A DNA stretch of 64,000 nt, taken from NCBI GenBank assembly GCA_015491735.1, contig WFVH01000023.1:1-64000 (forward strand), written 5' to 3'. The notes under the pieces were generated by a model that was not told where the DNA came from, ran no database searches, and saw only the letters and a program-made list of their open reading frames with translations. Within the stretch, counting starts at the first letter, position 1. The number at the start of each line of letters is the position of its first letter. This document shows, one piece after another, positions 8,889 to 18,583 of this stretch. Both the position numbers and the translations under genes were made by a program. Source of the DNA: Gammaproteobacteria bacterium. GTDB lineage: Bacteria > Pseudomonadota > Gammaproteobacteria > Thiohalospirales > Thiohalospiraceae.

Positions 8889-9185
8889 ATGGAATCGATA
8901 GAAGGAAAGGACATTCAGGCAGCAGCGGAAGGATTGAAGGCTATTGCTCACAGCACACGTCTGGAAGTCTTGTGCCGGCTGCAAAAAGAACCAATGACGG
9001 TAAACGAACTGGTTGAGGCGACCGGCGCAACCCAGTCCAATCTGTCCCATCACCTTGCTAAAATGCGGGCAATGGGACTGGTGACAACCGAGCGCCAGGG
9101 AAACTGTATCCACTACTCCCTGGCGCACCCGGGTTACTCCGATTTGATACAGGTACTGCGCGATATTTATTGCACCGACCGGTAA
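8889..9185 (+). CDS. ArsR/SmtB-family repressor, BigR/SqrR/YgaV-like
   Basis: This 98-residue winged-helix regulator has the recognition region TQSNLSHHLAKMRAMGLV at residues 48-65. It keeps two cysteines in the positions that define the persulfide-responsive BigR/SqrR/YgaV group: C29 in RLEVLCRL and C95 in DIYCTDR; a third cysteine, C73 (GNCIHY), is extra. In that group the cysteine pair forms a disulfide or tetrasulfide link on exposure to reactive sulfur, releasing DNA. I chose ATG 8889 over a TTG at 8829, which would overlap DUF2892 and add an unusual extension. It is the last gene of the efflux operon, which probably gives autoregulation through the inverted repeat at 2660-2679. Confidence 0.85.
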   Translation: MESIEGKDIQAAAEGLKAIAHSTRLEVLCRLQKEPMTVNELVEATGATQSNLSHHLAKMRAMGLVTTERQGNCIHYSLAHPGYSDLIQVLRDIYCTDR

Positions 9186-9455
9186 ACGAATCGGGGCAGA
9201 TTACCGCTCTGAACACCGTTGCGCGTCAATCCCTGTAACTACTCAGCGAGTTGCGTTCACGATCCTCTTTCAATGCAGAAATGGCGGATTTCAGGGGGGT
9301 GGCAGAGTCGTTACCACCCCCATTTTGCCAAGAGGAGAACCCCGCGGATGAAGGCGGCCCAGACAAACAACTGCGCCGGCGTTCGGAACAGCCAGTCTTC
9401 ACCCCGGATCTCCTCTCATTGGGCGGCACAAGCGCTTGAACGCGAGTGGTAACAG
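9186..9455. other. Non-coding DNA between arsR-like gene and repeats
   Basis: Apart from the short family A repeat at 9235-9314, no gene with family features or a good ribosome site is seen here. Short open frames on both strands (for example 9219-9452 plus and 9226-9429 minus) run through repeat DNA and show no recognisable protein. No clear terminator for the efflux operon is visible. Confidence 0.5.
9235..9314 (-). repeat. Family A MITE, short diverged copy
   Basis: The ends GTAACTACTCAGC and GTCGTTAC resemble the family A terminal repeats, and the inside has CAATGCAGAAATGGCGGATTTCAGGGG as in the reverse complement of the full copies. About half of the full element is missing. No 8-base target duplication is left. 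Confidence 0.5.
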
Positions 9456-9634
9456 CTAGTACTCCGTCAAGGTGATAACTTGGGATGCAGCGTCCCTGTG
9501 GTGTTTCGCGGCAAGGCGCAGTGCGCAGGCAATGGTTGCCCCCTTGTCAAGCACTGCAACGCCGCAGCGGAACGCCGCCATGGACGCTGACAGACCAGCT
9601 GAATCCTAATTTATTACCTTGAAAGAGTACTAGC
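9456..9634. repeat. Family C repeat, 179-bp copy with inverted ends
   Basis: The ends are GCTAGTACTCCGTCAAGG and CCTTGAAAGAGTACTAGC, imperfect inverted repeats of about 30 bp. The core of about 100 bp (CGTCCCTGTGGTGTTTC onward) is nearly the same as the reverse complement of 60030-60130 in the larger copy. The right end overlaps the stop codon of the outer-membrane barrel gene at 9630-9632. Confidence 0.75.
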
Positions 9635-10238
9635 GGAGATAGTACCTGATCCCCAGCGACAACATATCCAAATCGCCAAACTCGAAACTGCCCTTCACCG
9701 CAAACCGGGGATTGATTTGATATAGAACCCCTGGGGAGAAGGTCAAATCATTGTCGAACAAACTGTTGTAGCTGACATCGGCATTTACCTCGAAATCGGC
9801 CTGCGGCTCAAAACGCAGCCGGACGCCCAGGCGAATACCATTGTCGTCCGTCTCGTGTTTGATATTCCGCTGCTCAGACTGCTCGGCGTTGCCCTGCATC
9901 AACGAGGCGTGGAACATCAGATCACTTTTTTCAAAGTTCTTCAGCTGATAATGGTACCCCCCGCCGACGGATACCACCTTGTAGTCGAGGTCACTGCCAT
10001 ACCTTGAGTGGCTGGCAAACAGATACTGTCCCATAATATTCCAGTTTGGCCTGATATCGAACGAAACGCCAGCCAGGAGTCCATTGAAGCCACCATCCAT
10101 GTCGACATACTCGATCTCGGCGTAACTGTAGGAAAACCAGGAGGGAATCACCCGGCTGAAGCTGAAATCGGCAGCGCTGACGGTCGTAGAAAAAACCGAC
10201 AGGAGAATACCGGCAGCACCCAGGTTGTTTTGGTTCAT
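9630..10238 (-). CDS. Outer-membrane beta-barrel protein, unassigned
   Basis: This 202-residue protein has a signal peptide ending near TVSAADF and then alternating polar/apolar strands (LAGVSFDIRPNWNIMGQYLF, VVSVGGGYHYQL, GIRLGVRLRF, FEVNADVSYN, FAVKGSFEFG). This is the pattern of a small barrel of about eight strands. I cannot assign a named family or function. The last residues are GIRYYLR. Barrels normally end on an aromatic residue, and the stop codon here is contributed by the end of a family C repeat, so the natural last residues may have been changed by insertion. No neighbour on the same strand suggests an operon; hemL lies 340 bases upstream. Confidence 0.7.
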   Translation of the reverse strand: MNQNNLGAAGILLSVFSTTVSAADFSFSRVIPSWFSYSYAEIEYVDMDGGFNGLLAGVSFDIRPNWNIMGQYLFASHSRYGSDLDYKVVSVGGGYHYQLKNFEKSDLMFHASLMQGNAEQSEQRNIKHETDDNGIRLGVRLRFEPQADFEVNADVSYNSLFDNDLTFSPGVLYQINPRFAVKGSFEFGDLDMLSLGIRYYLR

Positions 10239-10273
10239 TCTAGCTCACTCCTTCCATTCGGAAAAATACTGGC

Positions 10274-10479
10274 CACTACTCAGCCATTGAAATCCAGCCG
10301 TTCTGCATTGGAAAACCGCCGGTTACACCAGACAGCACGTTCCACTGCCGCAGAACCCAGGGATATGCAGGTGTGGAGCCACCGCTTGTAAACCCATACT
10401 TTCCGCCTCGAACTGACAAATACCGGGGGTAGTCCGGGCTGGTTGCCTCCAGACAGGGCAATTCACCAGGCAGTAACAA
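10274..10479 (+). repeat. Family A MITE, strongly diverged with internal insert
   Basis: The left part CTACTCAGC...TGAAATCC-GCC-TTCTGC and the right part TTGTAAACCCATACTTTCCGCC, then CGAACTGACAAAT, follow the order of the full family A copies. About 65 unrelated bases lie between the two halves. It fills most of the gap between the barrel gene and hemL (10239-10581). Nothing else is recognised in that gap. Confidence 0.4.
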
Positions 10480-10581
10480 ATATTGTTCAAACTGTAAAAC
10501 TTGCCCTCATCCGAATTCGGCCACCAAGGCCATCTGAACGGCAATCAGCGGATTGCATCCGTCTTCATTAACCCGGTGGCA

Positions 10582-11865
10582 TTACAACGTGGACAAAACC
10601 TTCTCTGCCGCAGTGATTGTAGCATCGAGATCATCATCACTGTGGGCGCTGGAGACAAAACCGGCCTCAAATGCAGAAGGAGCCAGATAGACCCCCTCGT
10701 TCAGCATACCGTGGAAAAAAAGATTGAAGCGATCCGCGTTACACCGCTCCACCACCTGAGTATAACGGGTGATCTCTTTTTCTTCCGTAAAAAACAGTCC
10801 AAACATGCCTCCCACCCTGTTGGCCGCCATGGGGATCCCGGTCCGCACCGCCACCGCCAGAACACCATCAACCAGCCGCCGGGTCTTGTGGGCCAGTTGC
10901 GTGTAGAATTCGAGCTGGCTGATTATATCCAGTGTAGCCAGGCCTGCCGCCATCGCTACGGGATTACCAGACAGAGTACCCGCCTGATAGATTGGCCCAA
11001 GCGGTGCGATCTGCTCCATAATCTCCTTTTTTCCACCAAAGGCGCCCACTGGCATCCCGCCACCGATCACCTTCCCCAGCGTCGTCAAATCCGGCTCAAT
11101 GCCATAGTGAGACTGGGCACCGCCCAGCGCGACACGAAACCCGGTCATCACCTCATCGAAGATCAACACACTACCGTACTGATCACAAACCTCGCGCAAC
11201 CCTTCCAGAAAGCCGTCAACGGGGGGGATGCAATTCATATTGCCGGCCACGGGTTCGACAATGATACAGGCTACCTGCCCGCCTACTTTGGCAAAAGCTT
11301 CATGGACGGCGTCGATGTCATTGTAGGCAAGAGTCAAGGTATGCTCAGCCAAAGCGGCCGGCACCCCGGGAGAGCTGGGAATACCCAACGTCAACGCGCC
11401 CGAGCCTGCCTTGACCAGCAGTGAATCGGAATGGCCATGATAACACCCCTCAAACTTGACGATCTTGTCACGCCCGGTAAATCCCCGCGCCAGGCGGATA
11501 GCACTCATGGTCGCCTCCGTGCCGGAGTTGACCATGCGCACCAAATCCATTGAAGGCACCAGTTCGCAGACCCGATCGGCCATCGCTGTCTCCAGCACGG
11601 TAGGAGCCCCGAAACTGAGTCCTTTGCGGGCGGTTTCCAGCACGGCGTGAATCACCGCGGGATGCGCATGACCGGCGATCATCGGCCCCCAGGAGCCAAC
11701 GTAATCGATATAGCGTTTTCCACTTTCCGAGTAGAGATAAGCACCTTCTGCCCGTTCAAAAAAAACCGGCTCGCCACCAACACCACGAAAAGCCCGTACC
11801 GGAGAGTTGACTCCACCGGGGATATGTCGTTGCGCCTGTTGAAACAGTTCATGTGAATGTTGCAT
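10582..11865 (-). CDS. hemL: Glutamate-1-semialdehyde 2,1-aminomutase
   Basis: This PLP enzyme converts glutamate-1-semialdehyde to 5-aminolevulinate in the C5 route of haem and sirohaem synthesis. At 427 residues it has the family's normal length. K265 in [18 protein letters not shown] is the PLP-binding lysine, DEVMTGFR (237-244) holds the cofactor aspartate, and the opening [10 protein letters not shown] is typical. I chose ATG 11865, which follows AAAGGAAATAACA; a longer frame to 11916 adds residues not found in the family. The thiE stop lies 2 bases before it, so hemL is likely co-transcribed with thiD-thiE. Confidence 0.97.
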   Translation of the reverse strand: MQHSHELFQQAQRHIPGGVNSPVRAFRGVGGEPVFFERAEGAYLYSESGKRYIDYVGSWGPMIAGHAHPAVIHAVLETARKGLSFGAPTVLETAMADRVCELVPSMDLVRMVNSGTEATMSAIRLARGFTGRDKIVKFEGCYHGHSDSLLVKAGSGALTLGIPSSPGVPAALAEHTLTLAYNDIDAVHEAFAKVGGQVACIIVEPVAGNMNCIPPVDGFLEGLREVCDQYGSVLIFDEVMTGFRVALGGAQSHYGIEPDLTTLGKVIGGGMPVGAFGGKKEIMEQIAPLGPIYQAGTLSGNPVAMAAGLATLDIISQLEFYTQLAHKTRRLVDGVLAVAVRTGIPMAANRVGGMFGLFFTEEKEITRYTQVVERCNADRFNLFFHGMLNEGVYLAPSAFEAGFVSSAHSDDDLDATITAAEKVLSTL

Positions 11866-11867
11866 TG

Positions 11868-12545
11868 TTATTTCCTTTGAGGATTTCTGGTCGTTAAAAC
11901 AGCTTTCTGTGGCCATGGTTGTCGAACCGCAAGCCGATGTCGACGAAAAAGCTGAGCATAGGAGCGCGCTGCGGCCCTGATGTCCGGCTGCCCGAACAGG
12001 CCATCGACCACTGCCAGGGCATCTGCTCCTGCTTGAATCAAGCTTCCGCCATTGTTGGGAGAGATTCCGCCAATCGCTACAATCGGTATATGTAACGACC
12101 GTCTGGCACGATGCAGCAGCGCCGGCGAAGCACGTACGGCATCTGGCTTGGTAGACGAAGGAAAGAAGCTTCCAAACGCAACATAATCAGCCCCTCGCTC
12201 TTCCGCCAGCAGCGCCAATTCCAAACGATTATAGCAAGAGATACCAATGACAGCCGCCGGACCAAGCTTCTGCCGCGCTTCCTGCAACGCGACATCTTCT
12301 GCCCCCAGATGCACCCCGTCTGCACCTGCGGCATAAGCCAGCTCCACATCGTCATTGACCAAAAAGGGAACGCCATATCTCTTGCACAGCGCCTTCAGCG
12401 CCAGCGCCGCCGCCATTCGGCTGTCGGAATCGGATGACTTGTCCCGGTATTGAACCACTCGGGCACCACCATCAAGCACTTGCTCCACCCGTGCGGCAAT
12501 CTCCCCGTCCGTTGCGGCAGTGACAGCATACAGACCGTTGATCAA
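11868..12545 (-). CDS. thiE: Thiamine-phosphate synthase
   Basis: This 225-residue TIM-barrel enzyme joins HMP diphosphate and thiazole phosphate to make thiamine phosphate. Family motifs seen are QYRDKSSDS near the N-terminus, [21 protein letters not shown] in the middle, and [13 protein letters not shown] near the C-terminus. I chose a TTG at 12545: it follows GGAG at 6 bases and overlaps the thiD stop as TTGA, whereas the longer frame to 12716 runs through thiD. The protein is slightly longer than the usual 210 residues because of a basic tail. Confidence 0.93.
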   Translation of the reverse strand: MINGLYAVTAATDGEIAARVEQVLDGGARVVQYRDKSSDSDSRMAAALALKALCKRYGVPFLVNDDVELAYAAGADGVHLGAEDVALQEARQKLGPAAVIGISCYNRLELALLAEERGADYVAFGSFFPSSTKPDAVRASPALLHRARRSLHIPIVAIGGISPNNGGSLIQAGADALAVVDGLFGQPDIRAAARSYAQLFRRHRLAVRQPWPQKAVLTTRNPQRK

Positions 12546-13351
12546 CGGCCACTCCGTTTCTTGACCCAATAATAGCGATTCGGCAGATACTGCCCCATCC
12601 CCGGCCGGCAACCATCCCGCAATGCCTTCCAGGTATAGTCCTGGGCCTCCTGCACCGCGCTCAGAGGTTCGTTCCCCTGTGCGAGTAGAGCGGCGGCGCT
12701 GGCAGCCAGGGTGCATCCGGAGCCGTGATAATCATGCCGGAGACGCGGCCATTGCCAGCTATCCAGTTTGCGCCTGTTGGAGTACAGGCTGTTCTCGATC
12801 ATGGGCGTGTTTTCGTGGGTTCCCGTGATCAACACATAGTCACACCCATACCCTTCCAACGCCTGGGCGCAGGCGTCGAGACTGTCGGCCTCGGGAGCCA
12901 GCAACCGCGCTTCGTGGCTGTTCGGGGTAAGAAGTGTGGTCTGCGGAAACAGCAAAGTGAGCATCGCCTGCCTCAGCGACGCATCTGCCAGCTCGGCACC
13001 GCCACCGGCCACCAGCACTGGATCCAGCACGACAGGAATACCCGCATAGTCACTCAGCAGCGTGTGAACCACCTCTGCATTCTCGACGCTGCCAAGCATC
13101 CCCAACTTGAAAGCACTGACCGGCATGTCTTCGAGTACGGCGCGCGCCTGTTCCACCACCATACGGCCAGCAACCGGCTCACATGACAACACATTGGTGG
13201 TGTCCTGCACCGTCAAGGCGGTAATCACCGGCGCCAGGCGGCAGCCCATGCTGGCTACCGCCTCACTGTCGGCAAGGATACCCGCCCCACCCGTTGGATC
13301 ACTGCCGGAAAAGGCCATCACCACAGGGGGGGTGCAAGTTTCAACGGTCAT
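12542..13351 (-). CDS. thiD: Hydroxymethylpyrimidine/phosphomethylpyrimidine kinase
   Basis: This 269-residue ribokinase-fold enzyme phosphorylates HMP and HMP phosphate in thiamine synthesis. It opens with FSGSDPTGGAGILAD, which binds substrate, and has DPVLVAGGGAELAD and the C-terminal YHGSGCTLAASAAALLAQG anion-hole and catalytic region. It overlaps thiE by 4 bases (TTGA). Together thiD, thiE and hemL form a minus-strand unit of cofactor genes. Confidence 0.96.
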   Translation of the reverse strand: MTVETCTPPVVMAFSGSDPTGGAGILADSEAVASMGCRLAPVITALTVQDTTNVLSCEPVAGRMVVEQARAVLEDMPVSAFKLGMLGSVENAEVVHTLLSDYAGIPVVLDPVLVAGGGAELADASLRQAMLTLLFPQTTLLTPNSHEARLLAPEADSLDACAQALEGYGCDYVLITGTHENTPMIENSLYSNRRKLDSWQWPRLRHDYHGSGCTLAASAAALLAQGNEPLSAVQEAQDYTWKALRDGCRPGMGQYLPNRYYWVKKRSGR

Positions 13352-13393
13352 GACGCGGTTTCCAGATGGCAGATCCTCTTCCGAACCCGGAGG

Positions 13394-14098
13394 TTATAAC
13401 GGTGACTGCTGTTTCAGCCTCTCCAGTTCCGGATCATTTTTCTTGATCTTGACGATTTTCGCCACACCGGTATCAACGCCGATATAAGGCGCCGCCGCCG
13501 TGGCCAGCACCGGCATGAGCGTACGGAGATCGTTACTCCTGGCCGTCGTGGAGACGGTGGTTTTCCATAGCGTTTTCATCTCTTTTGGTGCAACCCCACT
13601 CCGGTAGCGTTTTGCTTCCAGAACGGCGTAACTGGTATACAGGGTATAACTGCGGGTAGCGACATCGACACCCACCATGCGCCGATATACCGGTGTGGTA
13701 ATGGTACGGGTCGAACGGGTGGCTTCTCCCCCCTCGTCTTTTGTCTCCACATAGACGATGGTATCACCGCCAAACCAGTCATAGATGGGACTCGAAGTCG
13801 TGTACTGCACCCTCTTTCCGGGACTCACTCCATAGCTGAAGTAGATTGCAACGGCCGCGTTATCCTCCTTGCTCTCGCTAAATCCCCGCTGTTTCAGGAC
13901 GGAGCGGAAATAGCTGCTGAATTCGCGAAAGTAGAGATCATCCTGTGGCACACCCTGCATGCCGCTATACCATCTGTAGGTTTTATCGGTTGAGTTCCCG
14001 GGGGAAACGATAGAATCGACCTTGACCGGGATAGTCGAACTGCACCCCACCGCCAGCAAGCTGGCAACCAATACGGCAACAGCGGCAACAATACGCAT
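13394..14098 (-). CDS. DUF4136-type lipoprotein
   Basis: This 234-residue protein has a signal peptide with lipobox LAVGC (lipidated C19), so it is a probable outer-membrane or periplasmic lipoprotein. The body (SIVSPGNSTDKTYRWYSG onward, YFSYGVSPGK, RTITTPVYRRMVGV) resembles the DUF4136 type of uncharacterised lipoproteins; I am not certain of the family. ATG 14098 follows AGGTGA, while an upstream in-frame start at 14122 would spoil the signal peptide. It stands alone between thiD and gatB on the same strand. Confidence 0.65.
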   Translation of the reverse strand: MRIVAAVAVLVASLLAVGCSSTIPVKVDSIVSPGNSTDKTYRWYSGMQGVPQDDLYFREFSSYFRSVLKQRGFSESKEDNAAVAIYFSYGVSPGKRVQYTTSSPIYDWFGGDTIVYVETKDEGGEATRSTRTITTPVYRRMVGVDVATRSYTLYTSYAVLEAKRYRSGVAPKEMKTLWKTTVSTTARSNDLRTLMPVLATAAAPYIGVDTGVAKIVKIKKNDPELERLKQQSPL

Positions 14099-14150
14099 AA
14101 CGATCACCTGCACCTCAACCACAACACTAAATGTTGGACTGTTCAGTAAG

Positions 14151-15587
14151 TTAGGAGTTCAGCTTCTCCTTGAGCAGTTGGTTCAACTGCGCGGGATTGG
14201 CCTTGCCCTGGGTAGCCTTCATCACCTGACCAACGAAGAATCCCAGCAGTTTATCCTTTCCGGCCCGGTATTGATTCACCTGTTCGGGATTTGCCGCCAG
14301 CACTTCATCAATGGCCTGTTCAATTGCGCCGGTGTCGGTAATCTGCTTGAGGCCTCTTTTCTCAATGATGCTATCCGCATCACCTTCACCCTCCCACATC
14401 GCCTCAAACACCTGTTTGGCTATTTTGCCGGACAGGGTGTTGTCGGCAATCCGGCGAATCAGGCCACCCAGCATGCGGGCGTTGACGGGGCAGGCTCCAA
14501 TCTCGAGGCCGTCCCTGTTCAGGGCAGCGGCAAAATCACCCATCACCCAGTTGGCGGCAAGCCTGGTTTCCCCGCCAGAGCTCTTTTCCACTGCCTCGTA
14601 GAAATCAGCCAGTTCCCGGCTGGAGGTAAGCACGGCGGCGTCATAGCTTGTCAGACCATATTCGAACATGAAGCGCTCTTTTTTGCTGTCTGGCAGCTCG
14701 GGCAACAGGGCGCGAATCTCTTCGAGCCAGGCAGTGTCCACATGCAGCGGCAGTAAATCCGGATCGGGAAAATAGCGATAGTCCATCGCCTCCTCCTTGC
14801 TGCGCATGGACCGGGTCTCCCCCCTGGCCGCGTCATACAGGCGTGTCTCCTGAACAACCGTCTCCCCTCTTTCAAGCAGATCTATCTGCCGCTCAATCTC
14901 GAAATTTATCGCTCGCTCCACGAAGCGAAACGAATTGATATTTTTGATTTCAGCGCGCGTGCCAAGTCTCTTCTCGCCAACGGGACGCACCGAAACGTTG
15001 GCATCACAGCGGAAAGACCCCTCCTGCATGTTTCCATCGCAGATCTCCAGGTAGCGCACCAGCGAGCGAAGTTTCTTCATATAGGCGACAGCCTCCCTGG
15101 CAGAACGAAGATCCGGCTCGGAGACAATCTCGAGCAGCGGGGTGCCGGCCCGGTTGAGATCGATACCGGTCATGCCGTGAAAATCCTCGTGCAACGACTT
15201 CCCCGCATCCTCTTCGAGATGGGCGCGGGTAATGCCAATGGTCTTGGTGCCGCCATCTTCCAGTTCGATAATCAACCGCCCTTTGCTGACAACAGGCAGC
15301 TCATACTGGCTGATCTGATACCCCTTGGGGAGGTCGGGATAAAAGTAGTTTTTGCGCGCAAACACGGAACGCTGCGCAATCTCGGCATCCACCGCCAGGC
15401 CAAACAGGCAGGCCATGCGTACCGCCTCCCGGTTCAATACCGGCAATACGCCTGGCAGACCGAGATCGACGGCGCAGGCCTGGGTATTCGGCTCAGCACC
15501 ATAGGCGGTGGCCGCGCCGGAAAAAATCTTGCTCCTGGTGGCAAGTTGGGCATGGATCTCCAACCCGATAACTGTTTCCCATTCCAT
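14151..15587 (-). CDS. gatB: Aspartyl/glutamyl-tRNA amidotransferase subunit B
   Basis: This 478-residue subunit binds misacylated Glu-tRNA(Gln) or Asp-tRNA(Asn) and phosphorylates the aminoacyl group for amidation. Signature stretches are [15 protein letters not shown] at the start, [28 protein letters not shown] and the C-terminal YqeY-like tail domain from about residue 330. ATG 15587 follows AAAGGG and lies 11 bases after the gatA stop. It is the last gene of a gatC-gatA-gatB operon. Confidence 0.97.
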   Translation of the reverse strand: MEWETVIGLEIHAQLATRSKIFSGAATAYGAEPNTQACAVDLGLPGVLPVLNREAVRMACLFGLAVDAEIAQRSVFARKNYFYPDLPKGYQISQYELPVVSKGRLIIELEDGGTKTIGITRAHLEEDAGKSLHEDFHGMTGIDLNRAGTPLLEIVSEPDLRSAREAVAYMKKLRSLVRYLEICDGNMQEGSFRCDANVSVRPVGEKRLGTRAEIKNINSFRFVERAINFEIERQIDLLERGETVVQETRLYDAARGETRSMRSKEEAMDYRYFPDPDLLPLHVDTAWLEEIRALLPELPDSKKERFMFEYGLTSYDAAVLTSSRELADFYEAVEKSSGGETRLAANWVMGDFAAALNRDGLEIGACPVNARMLGGLIRRIADNTLSGKIAKQVFEAMWEGEGDADSIIEKRGLKQITDTGAIEQAIDEVLAANPEQVNQYRAGKDKLLGFFVGQVMKATQGKANPAQLNQLLKEKLNS

Positions 15588-15597
15588 AACTGGCCCT

Positions 15598-17055
15598 TTA
15601 ATCTGCAAACGGTTGTGGGGCGCGCAAATGCCAGTCGGTCACCTGCTGGAAGCGGTGCGCAACATTGAGCAGCCGCGCCTCGTTGAAATAGTTGCCGATG
15701 ATCTGCAACCCCACCGGCCGCGAACCAACAAACCCAGCAGGTATCGACAGGCCTGGCAGACCGGCGAGATTCACCGCAATGGTGTAAATGTCCGACAGAT
15801 ACATGGAAACCGGATCGCTGCTCTTCTCACCCAGATTGAAAGCAACCGTTGGCGAGGTTGGCCCCATAATCACGTCCACCTCTTCGAATGCCTTGGCGAA
15901 ATCATCGCTGATAAGATGGCGGAGTTGCTGGGCCTTGAGGTAGTAGGCATCATAATAGCCTGCGGACAATGCATAGGTTCCGATCATGATCCGGCGCTTC
16001 ACTTCGGCGCCAAACCCCTCGCCGCGGGAACGTTTATAGAGATCTTCCAGATCCACCGCATTTTCGCAACGGTAGCCAAAGCGCACACCGTCAAAGCGGG
16101 ACAGGTTGGAGGAGCATTCAGCCGGTGCAATGACATAGTAGGTGGGTACCGCGAGGCCGGTATTGGGCAGGGAGATTGCTTTTACCTCTGCGCCCAGCTT
16201 CCGGTATTCGTCGACAGCCGCATCGATAATCCTGGCCACTTCCGTATCCAGGCCGTCGGAAAAATACTCTTCGGGAAGACCGATTTTCAAACCGGCAAGC
16301 GTTTCATCGAGTGTTGCCCCATAGTCGGGGACCGTCTGTTCCGCGCTGGTGGAGTCACGTTCATCAAAACCGGCGATGACGTTGAGCAGCAGAGCAGCAT
16401 CTTCAGCAGAGCGGGCCATCACGCCGCCTTGATCCAGACTGGATGCAAAAGCGATCATGCCAAAGCGCGACACCCGGCCATAGGTCGGTTTCAAACCGGT
16501 AATACCGCACAGCGAAGCAGGTTGGCGAATGGAGCCTCCCGTATCGGTCGCGGTGGCCACGGGCGTGAGACGGGCTGCCACGGCGGCGGCCGATCCGCCT
16601 GACGAACCACCCGGCACCGCTTCCCGGTCCCAGGGGTTATGCACCGGGCCATAATAGCTGGTCTCGTTGGAAGATCCCATGGCAAACTCATCCATGTTGG
16701 TCTTGCCCAGCATCACCATGCCTGCGCCACTGCAGCGCTCCACCACCCCGGCATCGTACGGGGCGATAAAGTTGTCCAACATACGGGAGCCACAGCTCGT
16801 CCTGATTCCGTCCGTGCAAAAAATATCCTTTTGCGCCAGGGGAATCCCGGTTAGCGAGACGGCATCTCCGTTGGCCAGGGCCTGATCGGCTGCCTGCGCC
16901 TGCTGCAGGGCATAGTCCGCACAGACGGTGATGAAGCTGTTTATCTGCCCGTCGTAACGGGCGATACGGTCCAGAAAATACCGCGTCAACTCGACGCTGG
17001 AGAACTCCTTCGCCCTGAGTCCAGCCGCCAGTTCGGTAAGGGTCTTGTCATGCAT
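15598..17055 (-). CDS. gatA: Aspartyl/glutamyl-tRNA amidotransferase subunit A
   Basis: This 485-residue amidase releases ammonia from glutamine for tRNA-dependent amidation. The catalytic Lys-Ser-Ser triad is visible as K76 (LAQKDIF), S151 ([11 protein letters not shown]) and S175 ([12 protein letters not shown]). Its presence with gatB and gatC means that Gln-tRNA or Asn-tRNA, or both, is made by the indirect route in this organism. It lies between gatC (9-base gap) and gatB (10-base gap). Confidence 0.98.
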   Translation of the reverse strand: MHDKTLTELAAGLRAKEFSSVELTRYFLDRIARYDGQINSFITVCADYALQQAQAADQALANGDAVSLTGIPLAQKDIFCTDGIRTSCGSRMLDNFIAPYDAGVVERCSGAGMVMLGKTNMDEFAMGSSNETSYYGPVHNPWDREAVPGGSSGGSAAAVAARLTPVATATDTGGSIRQPASLCGITGLKPTYGRVSRFGMIAFASSLDQGGVMARSAEDAALLLNVIAGFDERDSTSAEQTVPDYGATLDETLAGLKIGLPEEYFSDGLDTEVARIIDAAVDEYRKLGAEVKAISLPNTGLAVPTYYVIAPAECSSNLSRFDGVRFGYRCENAVDLEDLYKRSRGEGFGAEVKRRIMIGTYALSAGYYDAYYLKAQQLRHLISDDFAKAFEEVDVIMGPTSPTVAFNLGEKSSDPVSMYLSDIYTIAVNLAGLPGLSIPAGFVGSRPVGLQIIGNYFNEARLLNVAHRFQQVTDWHLRAPQPFAD

Positions 17056-17064
17056 CTTGATTTC

Positions 17065-17352
17065 CTATTCAATCACTTTTGGCACCAGATAGAGTCCGGC
17101 CTCTACCTGGGGAGCAATCTGCTGAAACTTGTCGCGCTGGTTGGTTTCAGTCACCTCATCGGCACGTAACCGCTGCGCCATCTGCAATGGATGCGCCATT
17201 GGTTGCACCCCCCCGGTATCCACCTGGTTCATCTGTTCCACCAGTTCGAGGATAACAGACAGATCCCGGGCATAGCGGGACACATCGTCAGGATCGATTT
17301 CAAGCCGCGCCAGGTGGGCAATTTTTTCGATATCCGTTTTTTCCAGCGACAT
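17065..17352 (-). CDS. gatC: Aspartyl/glutamyl-tRNA amidotransferase subunit C
   Basis: This 95-residue protein stabilises the GatA-GatB pair. The N-terminal [12 protein letters not shown] and the C-terminal LRADEVTE region are typical of the family. I chose ATG 17352 because GGAG lies 8 bases before it and the protein then has the normal length; an upstream start at 17376 would put that ribosome site inside the gene. It is first in the gatCAB operon, divergent from mltB. Confidence 0.93.
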   Translation of the reverse strand: MSLEKTDIEKIAHLARLEIDPDDVSRYARDLSVILELVEQMNQVDTGGVQPMAHPLQMAQRLRADEVTETNQRDKFQQIAPQVEAGLYLVPKVIE

Positions 17353-17424
17353 AAGCGATACTCCATCACAGGGCATGGCCCCATCAAATCAGCATAAGTT
17401 ATCATATTATCGGCCTGGCAACTA

Positions 17425-17460
17425 TTGACCCGGCAACGATATATGTCGCATTCAGGATAA
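17425..17460 (+). repeat. Family B repeat, single left end
   Basis: TTGACCCGGCAAC and the following ATATGTCG-ATTCAG match the left arm of the large palindrome at 22398-22558 with a few changes. No right end is found within the gatC-mltB gap, so this is a solo end or a decayed copy. It lies in the divergent promoter region of gatC and mltB. Confidence 0.45.
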
Positions 17461-17581
17461 CCGCCAGAGCGATAGCACGCAGCGATATGAATGTGCTTTA
17501 ATATCTCCAACCGCTGATAAAGCCGGTTTCGAGATGGATCAACCCCCGATCTTCCACTGACAACCGACAGGCCGAACAATC

Positions 17582-18583
17582 ATGAAAAAACGTTTTTTTC
17601 ATCTACCAGCCATCCTGATTGCCACCTTGACCCTGCTGCCGGCGCCCAGGGCGCCGGCAGCGGAGAAGCTGACCGACAACCCCGATCTGCACACCTTCAT
17701 CAACAGAATGGTTGAACAGCACCAGTTCAACGGCAAGCGCCTCGTCCAGCTATTCAAGCAGGCTGAACTGCGGCCAGAGATTGTCGCGGCAATGAGCAGA
17801 CCCGCCGAAGCCAAACCCTGGTATCAGTATCGCCCTATCTTTCTCACCGAGAAGCGCATCGAGGGAGGCGTCGCCTTTTGGGATGAACATGCGGACACAC
17901 TGGCTAAAGCCGAACTGGAGTATGGCGTACCTGCGGAGATCATCGTTGCTATCATTGGCGTGGAAACCCGCTACGGCAGGTACACCGGAAGGCACCGGGT
18001 AATCGACGCCCTCACCACGCTCGCTTTCGACTATCCTCCACGCAGCAAGTTTTTCACCAGTGAACTGGAGCAGTATCTGCTGATGACCCGTGAAGAGCAG
18101 ATCGATCCACTCAGTCTTAAAGGCTCCTATGCGGGGGCCATGGGCATTCCGCAGTTCATCTCCAGCAGCTACCGCAGCTACGCCGTTGATTTCGATGATG
18201 ACGGCCACCGGAATCTCTGGGATAATCCCGCCGACGCCATCGGGAGTGTCGCCAACTATTTCAAACAACATCACTGGAAACCCAGGGAACCTGTTACCCT
18301 GCAGACCGGGGTCTCTGGAAACAGGTACCGGGAGCTGGTGAAAAAAGGGATGAAACCGCAGGTTCCCCTGACCGGGTTTCCCGATTTCGGCGTTCAGGTT
18401 CCTGACCACCTGGAAAAGGATCAGCCTGCCAGCCTGCTGGAGCTGGAAACCGAAGGCATACCGGAATTCTGGATAGGTTTACACAACTTTTACGTCATAA
18501 CCCGTTATAATCGCAGCCCGCTGTATGCCATGGCAGTATATCAACTGAGCAACGAGATAAGAGATCGACGGGAACAGAGATAG
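17582..18583 (+). CDS. mltB: Lytic murein transglycosylase B
   Basis: This 333-residue periplasmic enzyme cleaves glycan strands of peptidoglycan with formation of 1,6-anhydro ends. A signal peptide precedes PAAEKL. The catalytic glutamate is E128 in IIGVETRYGRYTG, and the fold motifs SYAGAMGIPQFISSSYRSYAVDFDDDG and DAIGSVANYFKQHHW are present. No lipobox cysteine is seen, so unlike E. coli MltB it is probably soluble in the periplasm. The next gene starts directly after its stop. Confidence 0.94.
   Translation: MKKRFFHLPAILIATLTLLPAPRAPAAEKLTDNPDLHTFINRMVEQHQFNGKRLVQLFKQAELRPEIVAAMSRPAEAKPWYQYRPIFLTEKRIEGGVAFWDEHADTLAKAELEYGVPAEIIVAIIGVETRYGRYTGRHRVIDALTTLAFDYPPRSKFFTSELEQYLLMTREEQIDPLSLKGSYAGAMGIPQFISSSYRSYAVDFDDDGHRNLWDNPADAIGSVANYFKQHHWKPREPVTLQTGVSGNRYRELVKKGMKPQVPLTGFPDFGVQVPDHLEKDQPASLLELETEGIPEFWIGLHNFYVITRYNRSPLYAMAVYQLSNEIRDRREQR

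Noticed and set aside
9219-9452. Possible small protein after the arsR-like gene
   Set aside because: It runs through a family A repeat and has no coding features.
10501-11424. Plus-strand open frame of 307 codons
   Set aside because: It is antisense to hemL, whose motifs are complete; the composition is not protein-like.
15508-16602. Plus-strand open frame of 364 codons
   Set aside because: It is antisense to gatA, which has all catalytic residues.
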